64,000 nt of DNA from NCBI GenBank assembly GCA_963663615.1, contig OY760517.1, positions 992,001 through 1,056,000 of the forward strand, given 5' to 3'. This DNA is from G963663615 sp963663615. GTDB lineage: Bacteria > Bacteroidota > Ignavibacteria > Ignavibacteriales > Melioribacteraceae. The position numbers were made by a program, and so were the translations under genes. The stretch's first letter is position 1. Every line of letters begins with the position of its first letter. The notes below the pieces were generated by a model. That model was not told where the DNA came from. It searched no databases and saw only the letters and a program-made list of their open reading frames with translations. Positions 7,188 through 16,767 of this stretch are shown one piece after another.

Positions 7188-9239
7188 TTAGAGAGCGTCC
7201 TTTGTTTCCGGAGCTTTTTTGTAGTTATCGAGCCATTTATAAATTTCATTCCACCAAAGACGTGCATTTTGTGGTTTTACAACAAAGTGATATTCATCAG
7301 GGAAGTACAATAGTTTTGAATCAACACCCATTTTTTGCAAAGAAGTAAACAATTCAAATGCCTGCCCTTCGGGAACCCTGAAATCGTTTGCACCATGAAC
7401 AACAAGCATTGGTGTTTTGAAGTTTTCAACATAAGTATGTGGCGACCACTTTTTATAAAGATCTCTGTTTTCCCACGGAGTGCCACCCATTTCCCATTCA
7501 GGGAACCATAATTCTTCGGTAACGCCGTACATACTTTCAAGGTTAAATACACCTGCATGGCATATTAGTGCATTAAATCTGTCGGTATGTCCCTCAATCC
7601 AGTTAATCATATAACCGCCGTATGAAGCCCCGGCGGCAAATGTATTTTCCTTGTCGATAAAGTCATAGTTTTCGATAGCATAATCGTAAGCATTCATCAG
7701 GTCTATATAAACCTTTCCACCCCAGTCCTGCGAAATTTCATCGGTAAACTTCTGACCGTAACCTGTACTACCTCTTGGGTTAGGAGCAACTACAACATAA
7801 CCTGGAGCGGCAAACATCTGTAAATTCCATCTGTAATGGAAATTATCACTCCAGTGACCTTGCGGACCACCATGTATCAGGAACATTAACGGATATTTTT
7901 TTTTAGGGTCAAAATCCGGTGGTTTAACCATAATAGATTGTACCTTTGTGCCTTCAGCACCTTCAGACCAAAATGTTTCAACTTCATTCCATTTCATTTC
8001 CGAAAGTAGTTCAGCATTTACGTGTGTTACCTGTTTTGATTTGTTTGTTGCTAAATCAAGGGCAAACAATTCAACTGGTTTAGTTGAGCTTTGTGCTGTG
8101 TAAAATAGAGTTTTACCTTTTGCATCCAGCTGTAAATTACCAGCTGTTACTTTTTCCAGTACAGTTGTAAGTTCGGATGTGCTAACATTTATCTTGTATA
8201 TAGAATTATAAATTTCGTTAGCGGCAGTAAAGTAAATTTCTTTTGAATCTGGTGCCCAGATAAATTCGCCAACTGAAATATCATATTTAATTGTGATGTC
8301 AAATACTTTACCCGACTTAATTTCTTTTATCATCAAGCGGCGTTTGTCGGCTTCAAAACCGGGGCGTTTCATTGAACAGAATGCAATTTTCTTGTTATCA
8401 GGTGAGTACACAGGATCGGTATCATTGCCCTTGTTTTCGAATAATGAAGTTTTTGTGGTGCTATGACCTTTTAGGACATTCTCAACATCAATTTCGAATA
8501 TATCATTGTTTGTATTATCTGCAGGGAAGTCTGTAACATTTGCAGCAAAAGTAATTGAGTTACCATCACCGGAAAAATTATAATCATGAACACCACCCAA
8601 TGCAAGAGGCGGCACATCAAATGTTGCCCCTGGTGTAAGGTCCATAACTTTATCTGTTTTGGTATCATATAAGAAGAGGTGGCTACGTTTTTTGCCACGC
8701 CACGAGTTCCAGTGCTTATATAGCAGCTCATCAAATATTTGTGCCTTTACCGGATTGTTTTCAGCTTCTTCATCTTTTTGCTGATTGCATTCCTGAGTAT
8801 TACAGTCAGGGTAAACGCTGGAGGTAAACAATAGCAAAGATGCGTTATTATTCGATACAATACCTGAAATACCCGAGTATAAACCAAACAACTCGTTACT
8901 ACCCGTACCTTTAACGGTAGTTGTATAAACAGTTCTATTCTTAACAAAAACAATTTTACCATTGGGCAAAAATGATGCTTCTGAAATATCTGCTTCTTCT
9001 GATAATTCCCGCAGAACTTTACCGCTGTTGGTAGTTAAATAAAACCGGGTTTCGCCGGAATTCATTTCCATATTATATTTTTTTACCGAATAGATAATAT
9101 GTTCGCCATCCGGGGCTATACTATAGCCGGTAATACGGTTCATATTCCAAAGGTCTTCAATAGTTACAGGGCGTTTACCTTTGCCAATAACTACTGCTGT
9201 AATGAATACAGACAAAAGAATGAATAGTATAACTCGCAT
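7188..9239 (-). CDS. secreted S9 family prolyl-oligopeptidase-like peptidase
   Basis: A 683-residue protein with a hydrophobic signal peptide at residues 1-18. The middle is a beta-propeller of WD40-like/PD40 blades (YSPDNKKIAFCS, WAPDSKEIYFTA). The C-terminal alpha/beta-hydrolase domain has the nucleophile Ser near 538 in GASYGGYMINW, the acid Asp near 617 in HGANDFRVP and the His near 652 in DEYHFV, with the preceding LIHGGPQGHWSDNF oxyanion block. This is the dipeptidyl-peptidase/acylaminoacyl-peptidase layout of family S9. It probably acts in the periplasm on short peptides, alongside the Tricorn-like protease at 54493-57696. Substrate preference cannot be assigned by eye. Confidence 0.92.
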   Translation of the reverse strand: MRVILFILLSVFITAVVIGKGKRPVTIEDLWNMNRITGYSIAPDGEHIIYSVKKYNMEMNSGETRFYLTTNSGKVLRELSEEADISEASFLPNGKIVFVKNRTVYTTTVKGTGSNELFGLYSGISGIVSNNNASLLLFTSSVYPDCNTQECNQQKDEEAENNPVKAQIFDELLYKHWNSWRGKKRSHLFLYDTKTDKVMDLTPGATFDVPPLALGGVHDYNFSGDGNSITFAANVTDFPADNTNNDIFEIDVENVLKGHSTTKTSLFENKGNDTDPVYSPDNKKIAFCSMKRPGFEADKRRLMIKEIKSGKVFDITIKYDISVGEFIWAPDSKEIYFTAANEIYNSIYKINVSTSELTTVLEKVTAGNLQLDAKGKTLFYTAQSSTKPVELFALDLATNKSKQVTHVNAELLSEMKWNEVETFWSEGAEGTKVQSIMVKPPDFDPKKKYPLMFLIHGGPQGHWSDNFHYRWNLQMFAAPGYVVVAPNPRGSTGYGQKFTDEISQDWGGKVYIDLMNAYDYAIENYDFIDKENTFAAGASYGGYMINWIEGHTDRFNALICHAGVFNLESMYGVTEELWFPEWEMGGTPWENRDLYKKWSPHTYVENFKTPMLVVHGANDFRVPEGQAFELFTSLQKMGVDSKLLYFPDEYHFVVKPQNARLWWNEIYKWLDNYKKAPETKDAL

Positions 9240-9318
9240 ATCTTATCCTCAAATTAAAATAAATTTAGGAGCAAGATATAAAAAGTTCGAATGAAATGTA
9301 ATATCAGTATTTGAACTG

Positions 9319-9618
9319 CTATAAATTCATTGATAAAACGATTGTAAGAATCAGTATAATACTCAAATAACCGGCAAGTGTTAAATACCAATATTTTGAA
9401 AGACGGGCACTCCAGAAAATTTTACGCGACTTACATTCATTGCAACGATAAATCTTGAAAAAAGTATTTTCATCGAGAAGCTTTTCTACAAAGTTTTTCG
9501 GATGTGAATGTCTTAATACGGATTCCTTTTTACATTTAGGACACACCTCACCAAGGCTGAGATCAACAGGATTAAAAAAAACAAATTTCACAACAATTAC
9601 CCCAAATATTTTTCCCAT
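9319..9618 (-). CDS. small zinc-ribbon membrane protein, unknown
   Basis: A 99-residue protein with two Cys pairs, CPKC at 26-29 and CNEC at 59-62, which would form a zinc ribbon. A charged stretch follows, then one strongly hydrophobic segment at residues about 74-97 that should span the membrane, with the ribbon on one face. No known family was recognised. It is flanked by the S9 peptidase gene downstream and lysA upstream, on the same strand but with gaps of about 80-100 bases, so operon membership is doubtful. The regular Cys spacing argues that it is a true gene. Confidence 0.7.
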   Translation of the reverse strand: MGKIFGVIVVKFVFFNPVDLSLGEVCPKCKKESVLRHSHPKNFVEKLLDENTFFKIYRCNECKSRKIFWSARLSKYWYLTLAGYLSIILILTIVLSMNL

Positions 9619-9721
9619 TTCTAAAGACTCAGGATATTTAACTTCCCACGTTTAAATATCCAGTAAAACAAAGGTATGATGTTTTTTTACTAAAGCAAGT
9701 TAAAAGTTCATAATACGATAC

Positions 9722-10978
9722 CTATAACTCATTTTCTATTAACTGTTTATAAGAATCTCTCTTGCGGATGACCCTAAAAGCGTTTTTCTCAACCAGAACC
9801 TCTGCCGGTTTTCTTCTACCGTTATAGTTACTAGCCATCACAATACCGTAAGCACCTGCTGACATAACGGCAAGTAGTTCGCCTCTTTTGGTAGCTGTAA
9901 GTAATCTGTCTTTTGCCAAAAAATCACCACTTTCGCAAACCGGACCAACAACATCTGCTTTCAAATCCTCTCTGCCTTCAATCAATTCAACAGGCTGGAT
10001 GTGGTGGTAAGCACCATAAATGCTAGGACGAAGTAAATCGGTCATTGAAGCATCTATTACGATAAAATTTTTAAGATTGTTCTTCTTGGTATAAAGTACA
10101 TTGGTAATTAGAACACCACCGTTAGCGGTTAATGATCTTCCCGGTTCAAAGAATATTTCGCAGCCGGTTTCTTTTAGTACAGGAATTATTGCCTCGGCAA
10201 GTTCAGACGGTGTAAATGGTGTCTCTTCATTATAAACTATACCCATACCACCACCAAGATCAAAATGTTCAATATTTAATCCATTCGATTTAAGCACTTT
10301 GATCAGGTCTGCCATTTTTTTTACCGACTCAACATACGGTGCAATTTTTGTTATTTGCGAGCCGATGTGCATATCAATACCGCAAATTTCTATATTGGAA
10401 AGCCTTGACGCTTCCAAGTAAATATCTACTGCTACTGTGGAGTCAATTCCAAATTTATTTTCTGCAAGTCCGGTTGAAATATAAGGATGTGTCTGCGGAT
10501 CAACATCCGGATTAACCCTGAAAGCAACCTTGGCTGTTTTTCCCAACTGTTTGGCAATATCGTTTATAACATGAACTTCTTCCAGTGATTCTGCTTTAAC
10601 AAGGAGCACCCCATGCTCCAGTCCCATTTTAATTTCTTCATCGGTTTTACCAACGCCGGTAAGAAGCATATTTTCGGGTTTAACACCTGCTTCCAAAGCT
10701 CTTAATAATTCACCACCTGAATTAACATCAATACCACAACCCATTTCATCAAACAATTTTTCAACATGAATATTGTAGTTTGCTTTGGATGCAAAAAATA
10801 CACGATGCTTAATTTCTTTATATGCATTGGTAAACTCGTTATAGCGATCTTCAAAAAATCTTTTACTGTAAATATAAACGGGAGTATCTACATTATCTGT
10901 AATATCCTTTATTCTTACATCTTCGCAGTATAGTTCGTTGTTTTTGTATGTAAAATAATCTGAGTTAAAGAGTTTCAT
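9722..10978 (-). CDS. lysA: diaminopimelate decarboxylase
   Basis: A 418-residue fold-type III PLP enzyme that decarboxylates meso-diaminopimelate to lysine, the last step of lysine biosynthesis. The PLP lysine is Lys65 in FFASKANYN. Other marks are HIGSQI near residue 200, the glycine-rich phosphate-binding LGGGMGI, EPGRSL near 278, and CESGDF near 345 that supplies the active-site cysteine from the partner subunit, followed by GAYGIVMASNYNGRR. The length is normal for the family. No lysine riboswitch-like structure is seen in the 200 bases upstream. Confidence 0.95.
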   Translation of the reverse strand: MKLFNSDYFTYKNNELYCEDVRIKDITDNVDTPVYIYSKRFFEDRYNEFTNAYKEIKHRVFFASKANYNIHVEKLFDEMGCGIDVNSGGELLRALEAGVKPENMLLTGVGKTDEEIKMGLEHGVLLVKAESLEEVHVINDIAKQLGKTAKVAFRVNPDVDPQTHPYISTGLAENKFGIDSTVAVDIYLEASRLSNIEICGIDMHIGSQITKIAPYVESVKKMADLIKVLKSNGLNIEHFDLGGGMGIVYNEETPFTPSELAEAIIPVLKETGCEIFFEPGRSLTANGGVLITNVLYTKKNNLKNFIVIDASMTDLLRPSIYGAYHHIQPVELIEGREDLKADVVGPVCESGDFLAKDRLLTATKRGELLAVMSAGAYGIVMASNYNGRRKPAEVLVEKNAFRVIRKRDSYKQLIENEL

Positions 10979-11179
10979 AATATTACTCCGTTTATAATTT
11001 GTAGTTTTTCAACCCTAAAAACTAATAATATTTCTTCATTTTCAGAAAGGTTTTTAGAATTTTTTTAATAACATCCACCTAAAACCCTATTTATAACCAA
11101 CCAGCAATATATAATCTTGCTTAAGGGCTTCTATTTTAATAATTTTTAGGTCTATTTTTTAATAATTGATGACGGTAAA

Positions 11180-13648
11180 ATGAGATATCCACACCACGAG
11201 GTTGAAACTAAATGGCGAAAGTTTTGGGAAGATAACGAAGTTTACAAAACTGATATGACAGAAGAAGAAAAGAGGATTTATTCTCTTGTAATGTTTATTT
11301 ATCCTTCAGGTTCAAAGCTCCATTGCGGGCACTGGTATAATTACGGACCTGCAGACTCGTGGACAAGATTCAAGAAACTTCAGGGATATAACGTTTTTTC
11401 TCCGTTTGGTTACGATGCCTTTGGTTTACCGGCTGAAAACTATGCTATTAAAACAGGTGTGCATCCGTATGACAGTACCATGAAGAATATTGAGGATATT
11501 CGTAAAATGGTTAAGGATATGGGGTGTATGTACGATTGGGACAAAGAGTTGATGACTTGTGTGCCCGAATATTATAAATGGAGCCAGTGGTTATTTGTAA
11601 AACTTTTTGAGAAAGGTTTGGCTTACCGCAAGGAAACTCCTGTTAACTGGGACCCGGTTGATCAGACTGTACTTGCTAACGAACAGGTATTAGCTGATGG
11701 AACTGCCGAACGCTCCGGTGCTGTTGTTGAGAAAAAACTGCTTGCCCAGTGGAACTGGAAAATTACCGAGTATGCTGATGAGCTTCTGGACGGACTCGAA
11801 AAAATAAACTGGCCCGAAAAAACCAAAACGATGCAGAAAAACTGGATTGGTCGCTCGTACGGTACAGAAGTGGTTTTTGATGTTGAAGGACATGATGAGC
11901 AAATTAAAGTGTTTACAACCCGTCCCGATACATTATTTGGTGTAACCTATGTGGTTGTAGCACCTGAAAGTCCGCTTGTTGATGTGCTGGTTACCGATGA
12001 ATATAAACAAGCTGTTGAAAAATATATAGCTGATGTTAAAGACCTTTCGGAAATTGACAGAACATCAACTACCAAGGAAAAAACCGGTGTACCTACGGGG
12101 TCATTTGCAATAAACCCTGTTAATGGCGAAAAAGTACCGGTTTGGGTTGGCGATTATGTGCTGGCTACTTATGGTACTGGTTGCGTAATGGCTGTGCCAG
12201 CTCATGATGAACGTGATTTTGAATTTGCTAAAAAGTTTGAATTACCAATCGTAAAAGTTATTCTTGAGCCGGATACAAAACCCGAAGATGAACTTGAAGC
12301 TGCATATACCGACCCAGGTACAATGATAAATTCGGGTAAATTTGATGGTACAGATTCGGTTGAAGGTAAAGATAAGGTTACCGAATACCTTGAAGAACTG
12401 AACAAGGGTAGCAAACAGGTTAACTACCGTTTGCGTGACTGGCTGGTATCAAGACAGCGTTACTGGGGTACTCCTATTCCAATTGTGCATTGCGAAGATT
12501 GTGGTGAAGTTGCTGTTCCTGAAGATCAGTTGCCAGTTGAGCTACCTTATGATGTTGATTTTTCATTGGGTAGTGGTTCGCCTCTTGCACGTCATGAAGG
12601 CTTTATGAATACCAAATGCCCTAAATGTGGTAAGGATGCCAAACGTGATCCGGATACTATGGATACATTTGTTTGTTCATCATGGTACTATTTACGTTAT
12701 CTTAATCCGCATTATAGTGAAGGTATGTTTGATTCCGAGCTTGCTAACAAATGGACTCCGGTTGATATGTATGTTGGTGGTGCCGAACATGCTACAATGC
12801 ATTTGCTATATGCACGTTTTGTGCACAAGTTTTTACGTGATATTGGTATGGTTAACAGCGATGAACCTTTCCAGACTTTGGTTCACCAGGGTACAATTAC
12901 AAATGCCGGTGCCAAGATGAGTAAGTCTAAAGGCAACGTAGTTAATCCTGATGAGTTTATTGTGGATTATGGTGCTGATGTCTTCCGCATGTACCTAATG
13001 TTTATGGGTCCCTATGAATTGGGTGGTGACTGGAGTGATAAGGGTATTGTTGGTGTTGACCGATTTGCCAACAAGGTTTACCAGTTATATGTTGATAGCA
13101 AGGATTTGGCTAAACAAACCAAGTCAAAAGAAAAATATGAACTTGCTGAATTAAATGATGCTGAAAAAGCAATTTACAGAAAAGTTAATCTTACTTTGGA
13201 AAAATATTCAGAAGAAATAGATAATCTAAGATTTAATACTGCAATTGCAGCACTTATGGAGCTTTCCAATGAAATGAATAAAAACTGGAATGGTTGCAGG
13301 GAAGACTTAAAACTTTATGCTCTTGAGAGATTTGGTAGCATGATTGCACCGGTAGCTCCGCATCTTGGTGAAGAATGCTGGCAATTATTAGGTAAGGACG
13401 CTTCAATTTACCAGAAACCGGTATATTACGATGTTGATAAAGATGCACTTGTTGTTGATTCCGTATTGGTTGTTGTTCAGGTAAATGGTAAAGTTCGTGC
13501 TAAAATTGAAGTTCCTGCAGATAGTGAACAGGATGTAGTTAAACCAATGGTTTTTGCCGATGATAAAGTAAAATCATACACCGATGGTAAAACCATTGTT
13601 AAAGAGATTTATGTTAAAAATAGAATATATAATATTGTTGTTAAGTAA
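11180..13648 (+). CDS. leuS: leucyl-tRNA synthetase
   Basis: An 822-residue class I aminoacyl-tRNA synthetase. The HIGH-equivalent motif is HCGH at residues 48-51 (YPSGSKLHCGHWYNYG) and the KMSKS motif is KMSKSKGNVV near 579. The CP1 editing domain is present (TTRPDTLFGVTYVV and the block YGTGCVMAVPAHDERDFEFA), as are a zinc-type cysteine insert (CEDCGEVAVP and CPKCGKDAKRDPDTMDTF) and the C-terminal anticodon and tail domains ending VKEIYVKNRIYNIVVK. It charges tRNA-Leu in the cytoplasm and edits misactivated amino acids. serS follows after 30 bases, probably in one transcript. No T-box leader was seen. Confidence 0.97.
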   Translation: MRYPHHEVETKWRKFWEDNEVYKTDMTEEEKRIYSLVMFIYPSGSKLHCGHWYNYGPADSWTRFKKLQGYNVFSPFGYDAFGLPAENYAIKTGVHPYDSTMKNIEDIRKMVKDMGCMYDWDKELMTCVPEYYKWSQWLFVKLFEKGLAYRKETPVNWDPVDQTVLANEQVLADGTAERSGAVVEKKLLAQWNWKITEYADELLDGLEKINWPEKTKTMQKNWIGRSYGTEVVFDVEGHDEQIKVFTTRPDTLFGVTYVVVAPESPLVDVLVTDEYKQAVEKYIADVKDLSEIDRTSTTKEKTGVPTGSFAINPVNGEKVPVWVGDYVLATYGTGCVMAVPAHDERDFEFAKKFELPIVKVILEPDTKPEDELEAAYTDPGTMINSGKFDGTDSVEGKDKVTEYLEELNKGSKQVNYRLRDWLVSRQRYWGTPIPIVHCEDCGEVAVPEDQLPVELPYDVDFSLGSGSPLARHEGFMNTKCPKCGKDAKRDPDTMDTFVCSSWYYLRYLNPHYSEGMFDSELANKWTPVDMYVGGAEHATMHLLYARFVHKFLRDIGMVNSDEPFQTLVHQGTITNAGAKMSKSKGNVVNPDEFIVDYGADVFRMYLMFMGPYELGGDWSDKGIVGVDRFANKVYQLYVDSKDLAKQTKSKEKYELAELNDAEKAIYRKVNLTLEKYSEEIDNLRFNTAIAALMELSNEMNKNWNGCREDLKLYALERFGSMIAPVAPHLGEECWQLLGKDASIYQKPVYYDVDKDALVVDSVLVVVQVNGKVRAKIEVPADSEQDVVKPMVFADDKVKSYTDGKTIVKEIYVKNRIYNIVVK

Positions 13649-13678
13649 AGGAAATTAAAATAAACGGAGTACTATTAG

Positions 13679-14956
13679 ATGCTTGATCTAAAATTTATCA
13701 GGGAGAACCCTGAGTTAGTTAAACAGGGAGTAACCAACAAAAACGAGAAGGATACCGTTGATGAGATTCTTGGCGTTGATAAAGTACGCAGAGAAAAACT
13801 TCAGCGTGTGGAAGCACTGAAAGCTGAGCGAAATAAGGCTTCACAGGAAGTACAGCAACTAAAACGTGCTGGTGAAAATGCTGATGAAATTATTATAAGA
13901 ATGCGTTCGGTATCCGATGAGATTAAAGCTCTTGATGATGAACTCCGTGGTATTGGTGATCAGTTAACTGAATTGCTTAGCTGGGTTCCTAACCTGCCGC
14001 ATGAAAGTGTGCCGGTTGGTAAATCTGAAGGCGACAATATTGAATCGGATAAATGGTTGCCGGAAGGTTTTAGTTTTGAGAAACCGGAGTATGTAGTTGA
14101 TCATCTTGAAATTGGTACCAAATTGGATATTCTTGATTTTGAACGTGGTGCAAAACTTTCAGGTTCAGGCTTTCCTGTTTACAAGGGAAAAGGTGCTACA
14201 CTTGAAAGAGCTCTTATTAACTATATGCTTGATTATCATCTGCAAAATCATGGCTATACAGAAATTATGCCTCCTTTACTTGTAAATGCCGATTCAATGC
14301 GTGGTACTGGTCAGTTACCAAAAATGGCTGAAGATATGTACCATATGGAAAAAGATGATCTTTATGCAATTCCAACTGCCGAAGTGCCAATTACAAACTT
14401 GCACAGAAATGAAATATTGAATGAGGAAGAGCTAACCGTTAAATATTGTGGCTATACACAGTGTTTTAGAAGGGAAGCAGGTTCTTATGGTAAGGATAGC
14501 AAGGGTTTTCTTAGAACTCACCAGTTTAATAAAGTTGAGATGGTGAAGTTTGCAAAACCTGAAACTTCTTATGATGAACTTGAAGCTCTTGTTGCTGATG
14601 CTACTGATATCCTTAAGGCTCTTAATATTCCATATAGAATTCTTACTCTCTGTACTGGCGATTTAAGTTTTTCTGCTGCCAAGTGTTATGATATTGAAAC
14701 CTGGTCACCAGCTGAAAATAAATGGCTTGAGGCTTCTTCCTGTTCTAACTTCGAGGATTTTCAGGCTCGCCGTGCAAATATACGCTTCCGTAACAAGGAG
14801 ACTAAAAAACCGGAATTTGTACATACGCTTAATGGTTCCGGACTTGCAACTAGTCGTCTGATGGTTTCTATTCTTGAAAATTACCAAACTGCTGAGGGTA
14901 CTATTATTGTACCTGAACCACTTCGAAAATATACAGGTTTTGATGTTATTGGTTAA
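13679..14956 (+). CDS. serS: seryl-tRNA synthetase
   Basis: A 425-residue class II synthetase. The N-terminal 100 residues form the long antiparallel coiled-coil arm that holds the tRNA-Ser long variable arm (from MLDLKFIRENPELV through the charged heptads). The catalytic domain has motif 2 (CFRREAGSYGKDSKGFLRTHQF) and motif 3 (GSGLATSRLMVSILENYQ), and the TAEVPITNLHRNEIL serine-binding block. It activates serine and also charges tRNA-Sec where present. It lies directly downstream of leuS; a hairpin pair at 14966-15033 closes the unit against the convergent AbgT gene. Confidence 0.97.
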   Translation: MLDLKFIRENPELVKQGVTNKNEKDTVDEILGVDKVRREKLQRVEALKAERNKASQEVQQLKRAGENADEIIIRMRSVSDEIKALDDELRGIGDQLTELLSWVPNLPHESVPVGKSEGDNIESDKWLPEGFSFEKPEYVVDHLEIGTKLDILDFERGAKLSGSGFPVYKGKGATLERALINYMLDYHLQNHGYTEIMPPLLVNADSMRGTGQLPKMAEDMYHMEKDDLYAIPTAEVPITNLHRNEILNEEELTVKYCGYTQCFRREAGSYGKDSKGFLRTHQFNKVEMVKFAKPETSYDELEALVADATDILKALNIPYRILTLCTGDLSFSAAKCYDIETWSPAENKWLEASSCSNFEDFQARRANIRFRNKETKKPEFVHTLNGSGLATSRLMVSILENYQTAEGTIIVPEPLRKYTGFDVIG

Positions 14957-14965
14957 GTTTTAGCG

Positions 14966-14988
14966 AGGCGGGAATTTGTTTCCTGCCT
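14966..14988 (+). terminator. GC-rich hairpin after serS
   Basis: AGGCGGGA (14966-14973) pairs with TCCTGCCT (14981-14988) with one G-T pair around a 7-base loop, ten bases beyond the serS stop. No long T-run follows; it abuts the larger inverted repeat at 14988. Confidence 0.5.
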
Positions 14989-15033
14989 TGTCAAGTCCTG
15001 AATAAACTTGCAACCTTATTCAGGACTTGACAA
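14988..15033. repeat. perfect 18-bp inverted repeat between convergent serS and abgT
   Basis: TTGTCAAGTCCTGAATAA (14988-15005) and its exact complement (15016-15033) flank a 10-base loop, ACTTGCAACC. It lies between convergent genes, so it may act as a terminator for both directions, though T-runs are short. Perfect complementarity of this length suggests either that role or a dispersed palindromic repeat. Confidence 0.8.
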
Positions 15034-15061
15034 TTTTCAATTTATTGAAAAGACGGGGTGG

Positions 15062-16600
15062 TTAGTTTTTTAGTTCGTAAAATATCTGGGCATCCGGACC
15101 CAACGGCAAACCAAATTGAAGCCAAACAACAAGCAAGATTGTCCAAACGATAAAGAAGATAATTGAATAAGGTACCATAGTGGCAATTATAGTTCCAATG
15201 CCAGCTTTCTCATCATACTTTTGCACAAAAGCGATTATAAGGGCAAAGAAGCTCATCATTGGGGAAACTATATTGGTAACGCTATCGCCAATACGGTAAA
15301 CAACCTGTGAAAGTTCAGGTGAATATCCAAGTATCATAAACATAGGTATAAAAATTGGAGCCAGTATTGCCCATTTTGCTGATGCACTACCCATCAGCAT
15401 ATTTATTGTTGCGGAGAGAATTATAAACAGAATCATTAGCGGAATTAAACCAATATCGGAAGCCATTAGTAAATTTGCACCATTAACTGCAAGGATAATA
15501 CCAAGGTTACTCCACTTAAAGTAGGCAACAAACTGAGCAGCAAAAAATACAAGCACAATATAAGTGGAAAGAGATTTCATAGAAACCGCCATTCCCTTTA
15601 TAACATCGGCATCGTTTTTAAATGCACCAGTTGTTATACCGTAAGCAATACCAGTTGCTCCTGCAGTAATAAGTAGCATTGCAACTACCCCTTTTATAAG
15701 TGGTGAACTAAGTAAACTGCCATCAGCACTTCTGAAAAAACCGTTTTCGGGTATAAAACCTATAAGGGTGATTATTACAATTATTCCCACAGCAAGCGAA
15801 GCCATTAATAAACCTTTTTTCTCAACAGCGGAAAGAGGTTCAAAGCTCTCAGCTTCTTCATTACGTGTATTATGATATTTACCAAGTCTTGGTTCAACAA
15901 TTTTTTCGGTAACAAAAGTACCGGCAAGAGCTATAATAAAAGTAGAAACAACCATAAAATAATAGTTAGCAGTAGGATTAACTTCGTAAACCGGATCAAG
16001 AATACGTGCAGCTTCCTGTGAAAGTCCGGCAAGCAGGGGATCTACAGTACCGAGTAACAAGTTAGCACTAAATCCACCCGAAACTCCTGCAAATGCAGCA
16101 GCCATACCAGCTATCGGGTGTCTTCCAACAGCCTTGAATATAACTCCGGCAAGAGGAATAAGAAGAACGTACCCAACATCAGAAGCAAGGTTAGAAAGAA
16201 TACCGGAGAATACGAGAATAAAAGTAAGTAAGTGTTTTGGTGAGTTAAGAACGAGTAATCGTATAACGGCATTTATAAGACCACTTTGTTCGGCAATTCC
16301 TATTCCAAGCATAGCCACAAGGACAATACCAAGTGGAGCAAAATTAGTAAAATTTGTTACCATTTCAAGAATTACTCTGTGAATACCATCATGCGAAAGC
16401 AGGTTAATCGGTTTAACTATTTCTTTGGTTCCCGGATGAATAACTTGCCACTCCATGTAACTGCCAAATGCAGAGAATAGTAGGGCAGCAATGGCAAATA
16501 AGCCAAACAGGGTTGCGGGGTGGGGAAGGGTATTACCAGCTTTTTCCGTATAGTTCAGAAGTTTTTGAAAGATACCTGGCTTTTGTTTTTTGTTAGTCAT
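15062..16600 (-). CDS. AbgT-family transporter
   Basis: A 512-residue integral membrane protein with about eleven to twelve hydrophobic segments. It matches the AbgT (p-aminobenzoyl-glutamate/antibiotic efflux) family: N-terminal YTEKAGNTLPHPATLFGLFA, the block LGIGIAEQSGLINAVIR, the GVSGGFSANLLLGTVDPLLAG motif, and the C-terminal stretch GSASAKWAILAPIFIPMF followed by SVTNIVSPMMSFFALI. Family members take up p-aminobenzoyl-glutamate (a folate breakdown product) or export sulfonamides; which applies here cannot be decided. It has its own promoter region facing the convergent serS and no obvious partner hydrolase (AbgA/AbgB) beside it. Confidence 0.92.
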   Translation of the reverse strand: MTNKKQKPGIFQKLLNYTEKAGNTLPHPATLFGLFAIAALLFSAFGSYMEWQVIHPGTKEIVKPINLLSHDGIHRVILEMVTNFTNFAPLGIVLVAMLGIGIAEQSGLINAVIRLLVLNSPKHLLTFILVFSGILSNLASDVGYVLLIPLAGVIFKAVGRHPIAGMAAAFAGVSGGFSANLLLGTVDPLLAGLSQEAARILDPVYEVNPTANYYFMVVSTFIIALAGTFVTEKIVEPRLGKYHNTRNEEAESFEPLSAVEKKGLLMASLAVGIIVIITLIGFIPENGFFRSADGSLLSSPLIKGVVAMLLITAGATGIAYGITTGAFKNDADVIKGMAVSMKSLSTYIVLVFFAAQFVAYFKWSNLGIILAVNGANLLMASDIGLIPLMILFIILSATINMLMGSASAKWAILAPIFIPMFMILGYSPELSQVVYRIGDSVTNIVSPMMSFFALIIAFVQKYDEKAGIGTIIATMVPYSIIFFIVWTILLVVWLQFGLPLGPDAQIFYELKN

Positions 16601-16691
16601 AGTCTCTCTTTCATTTTTACGGGATATGTAGTGTTATAGTGGTTAACAGACGGGAAAGGGTGAAAAGTTTAAGAAACAATTTAAAAATAAA

Positions 16692-16722
16692 AAGGTGGTT
16701 CTCTTATTCAGAGAACCACCTT
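16692..16722 (-). terminator. terminator of the 16768-18633 cargo gene
   Basis: AAGGTGGTTCTC (16692-16703) pairs perfectly with GAGAACCACCTT (16711-16722) around a 7-base loop. On the minus strand the stem runs into TTTTTATT, a good intrinsic terminator 45 bases past the stop codon. Confidence 0.85.
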
Positions 16723-16767
16723 AAATTTATTAAAATGCTCGTGGTTGAAATAATCAACTTGAGGATT

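Noticed and set aside
10979..11179. Possible T-box leader for leuS or lysine riboswitch for lysA in the divergent gap
   Set aside because: The 200 bases are AT-rich and hold no T-box core, no paired stems of the right size and no lysine riboswitch-like junction.
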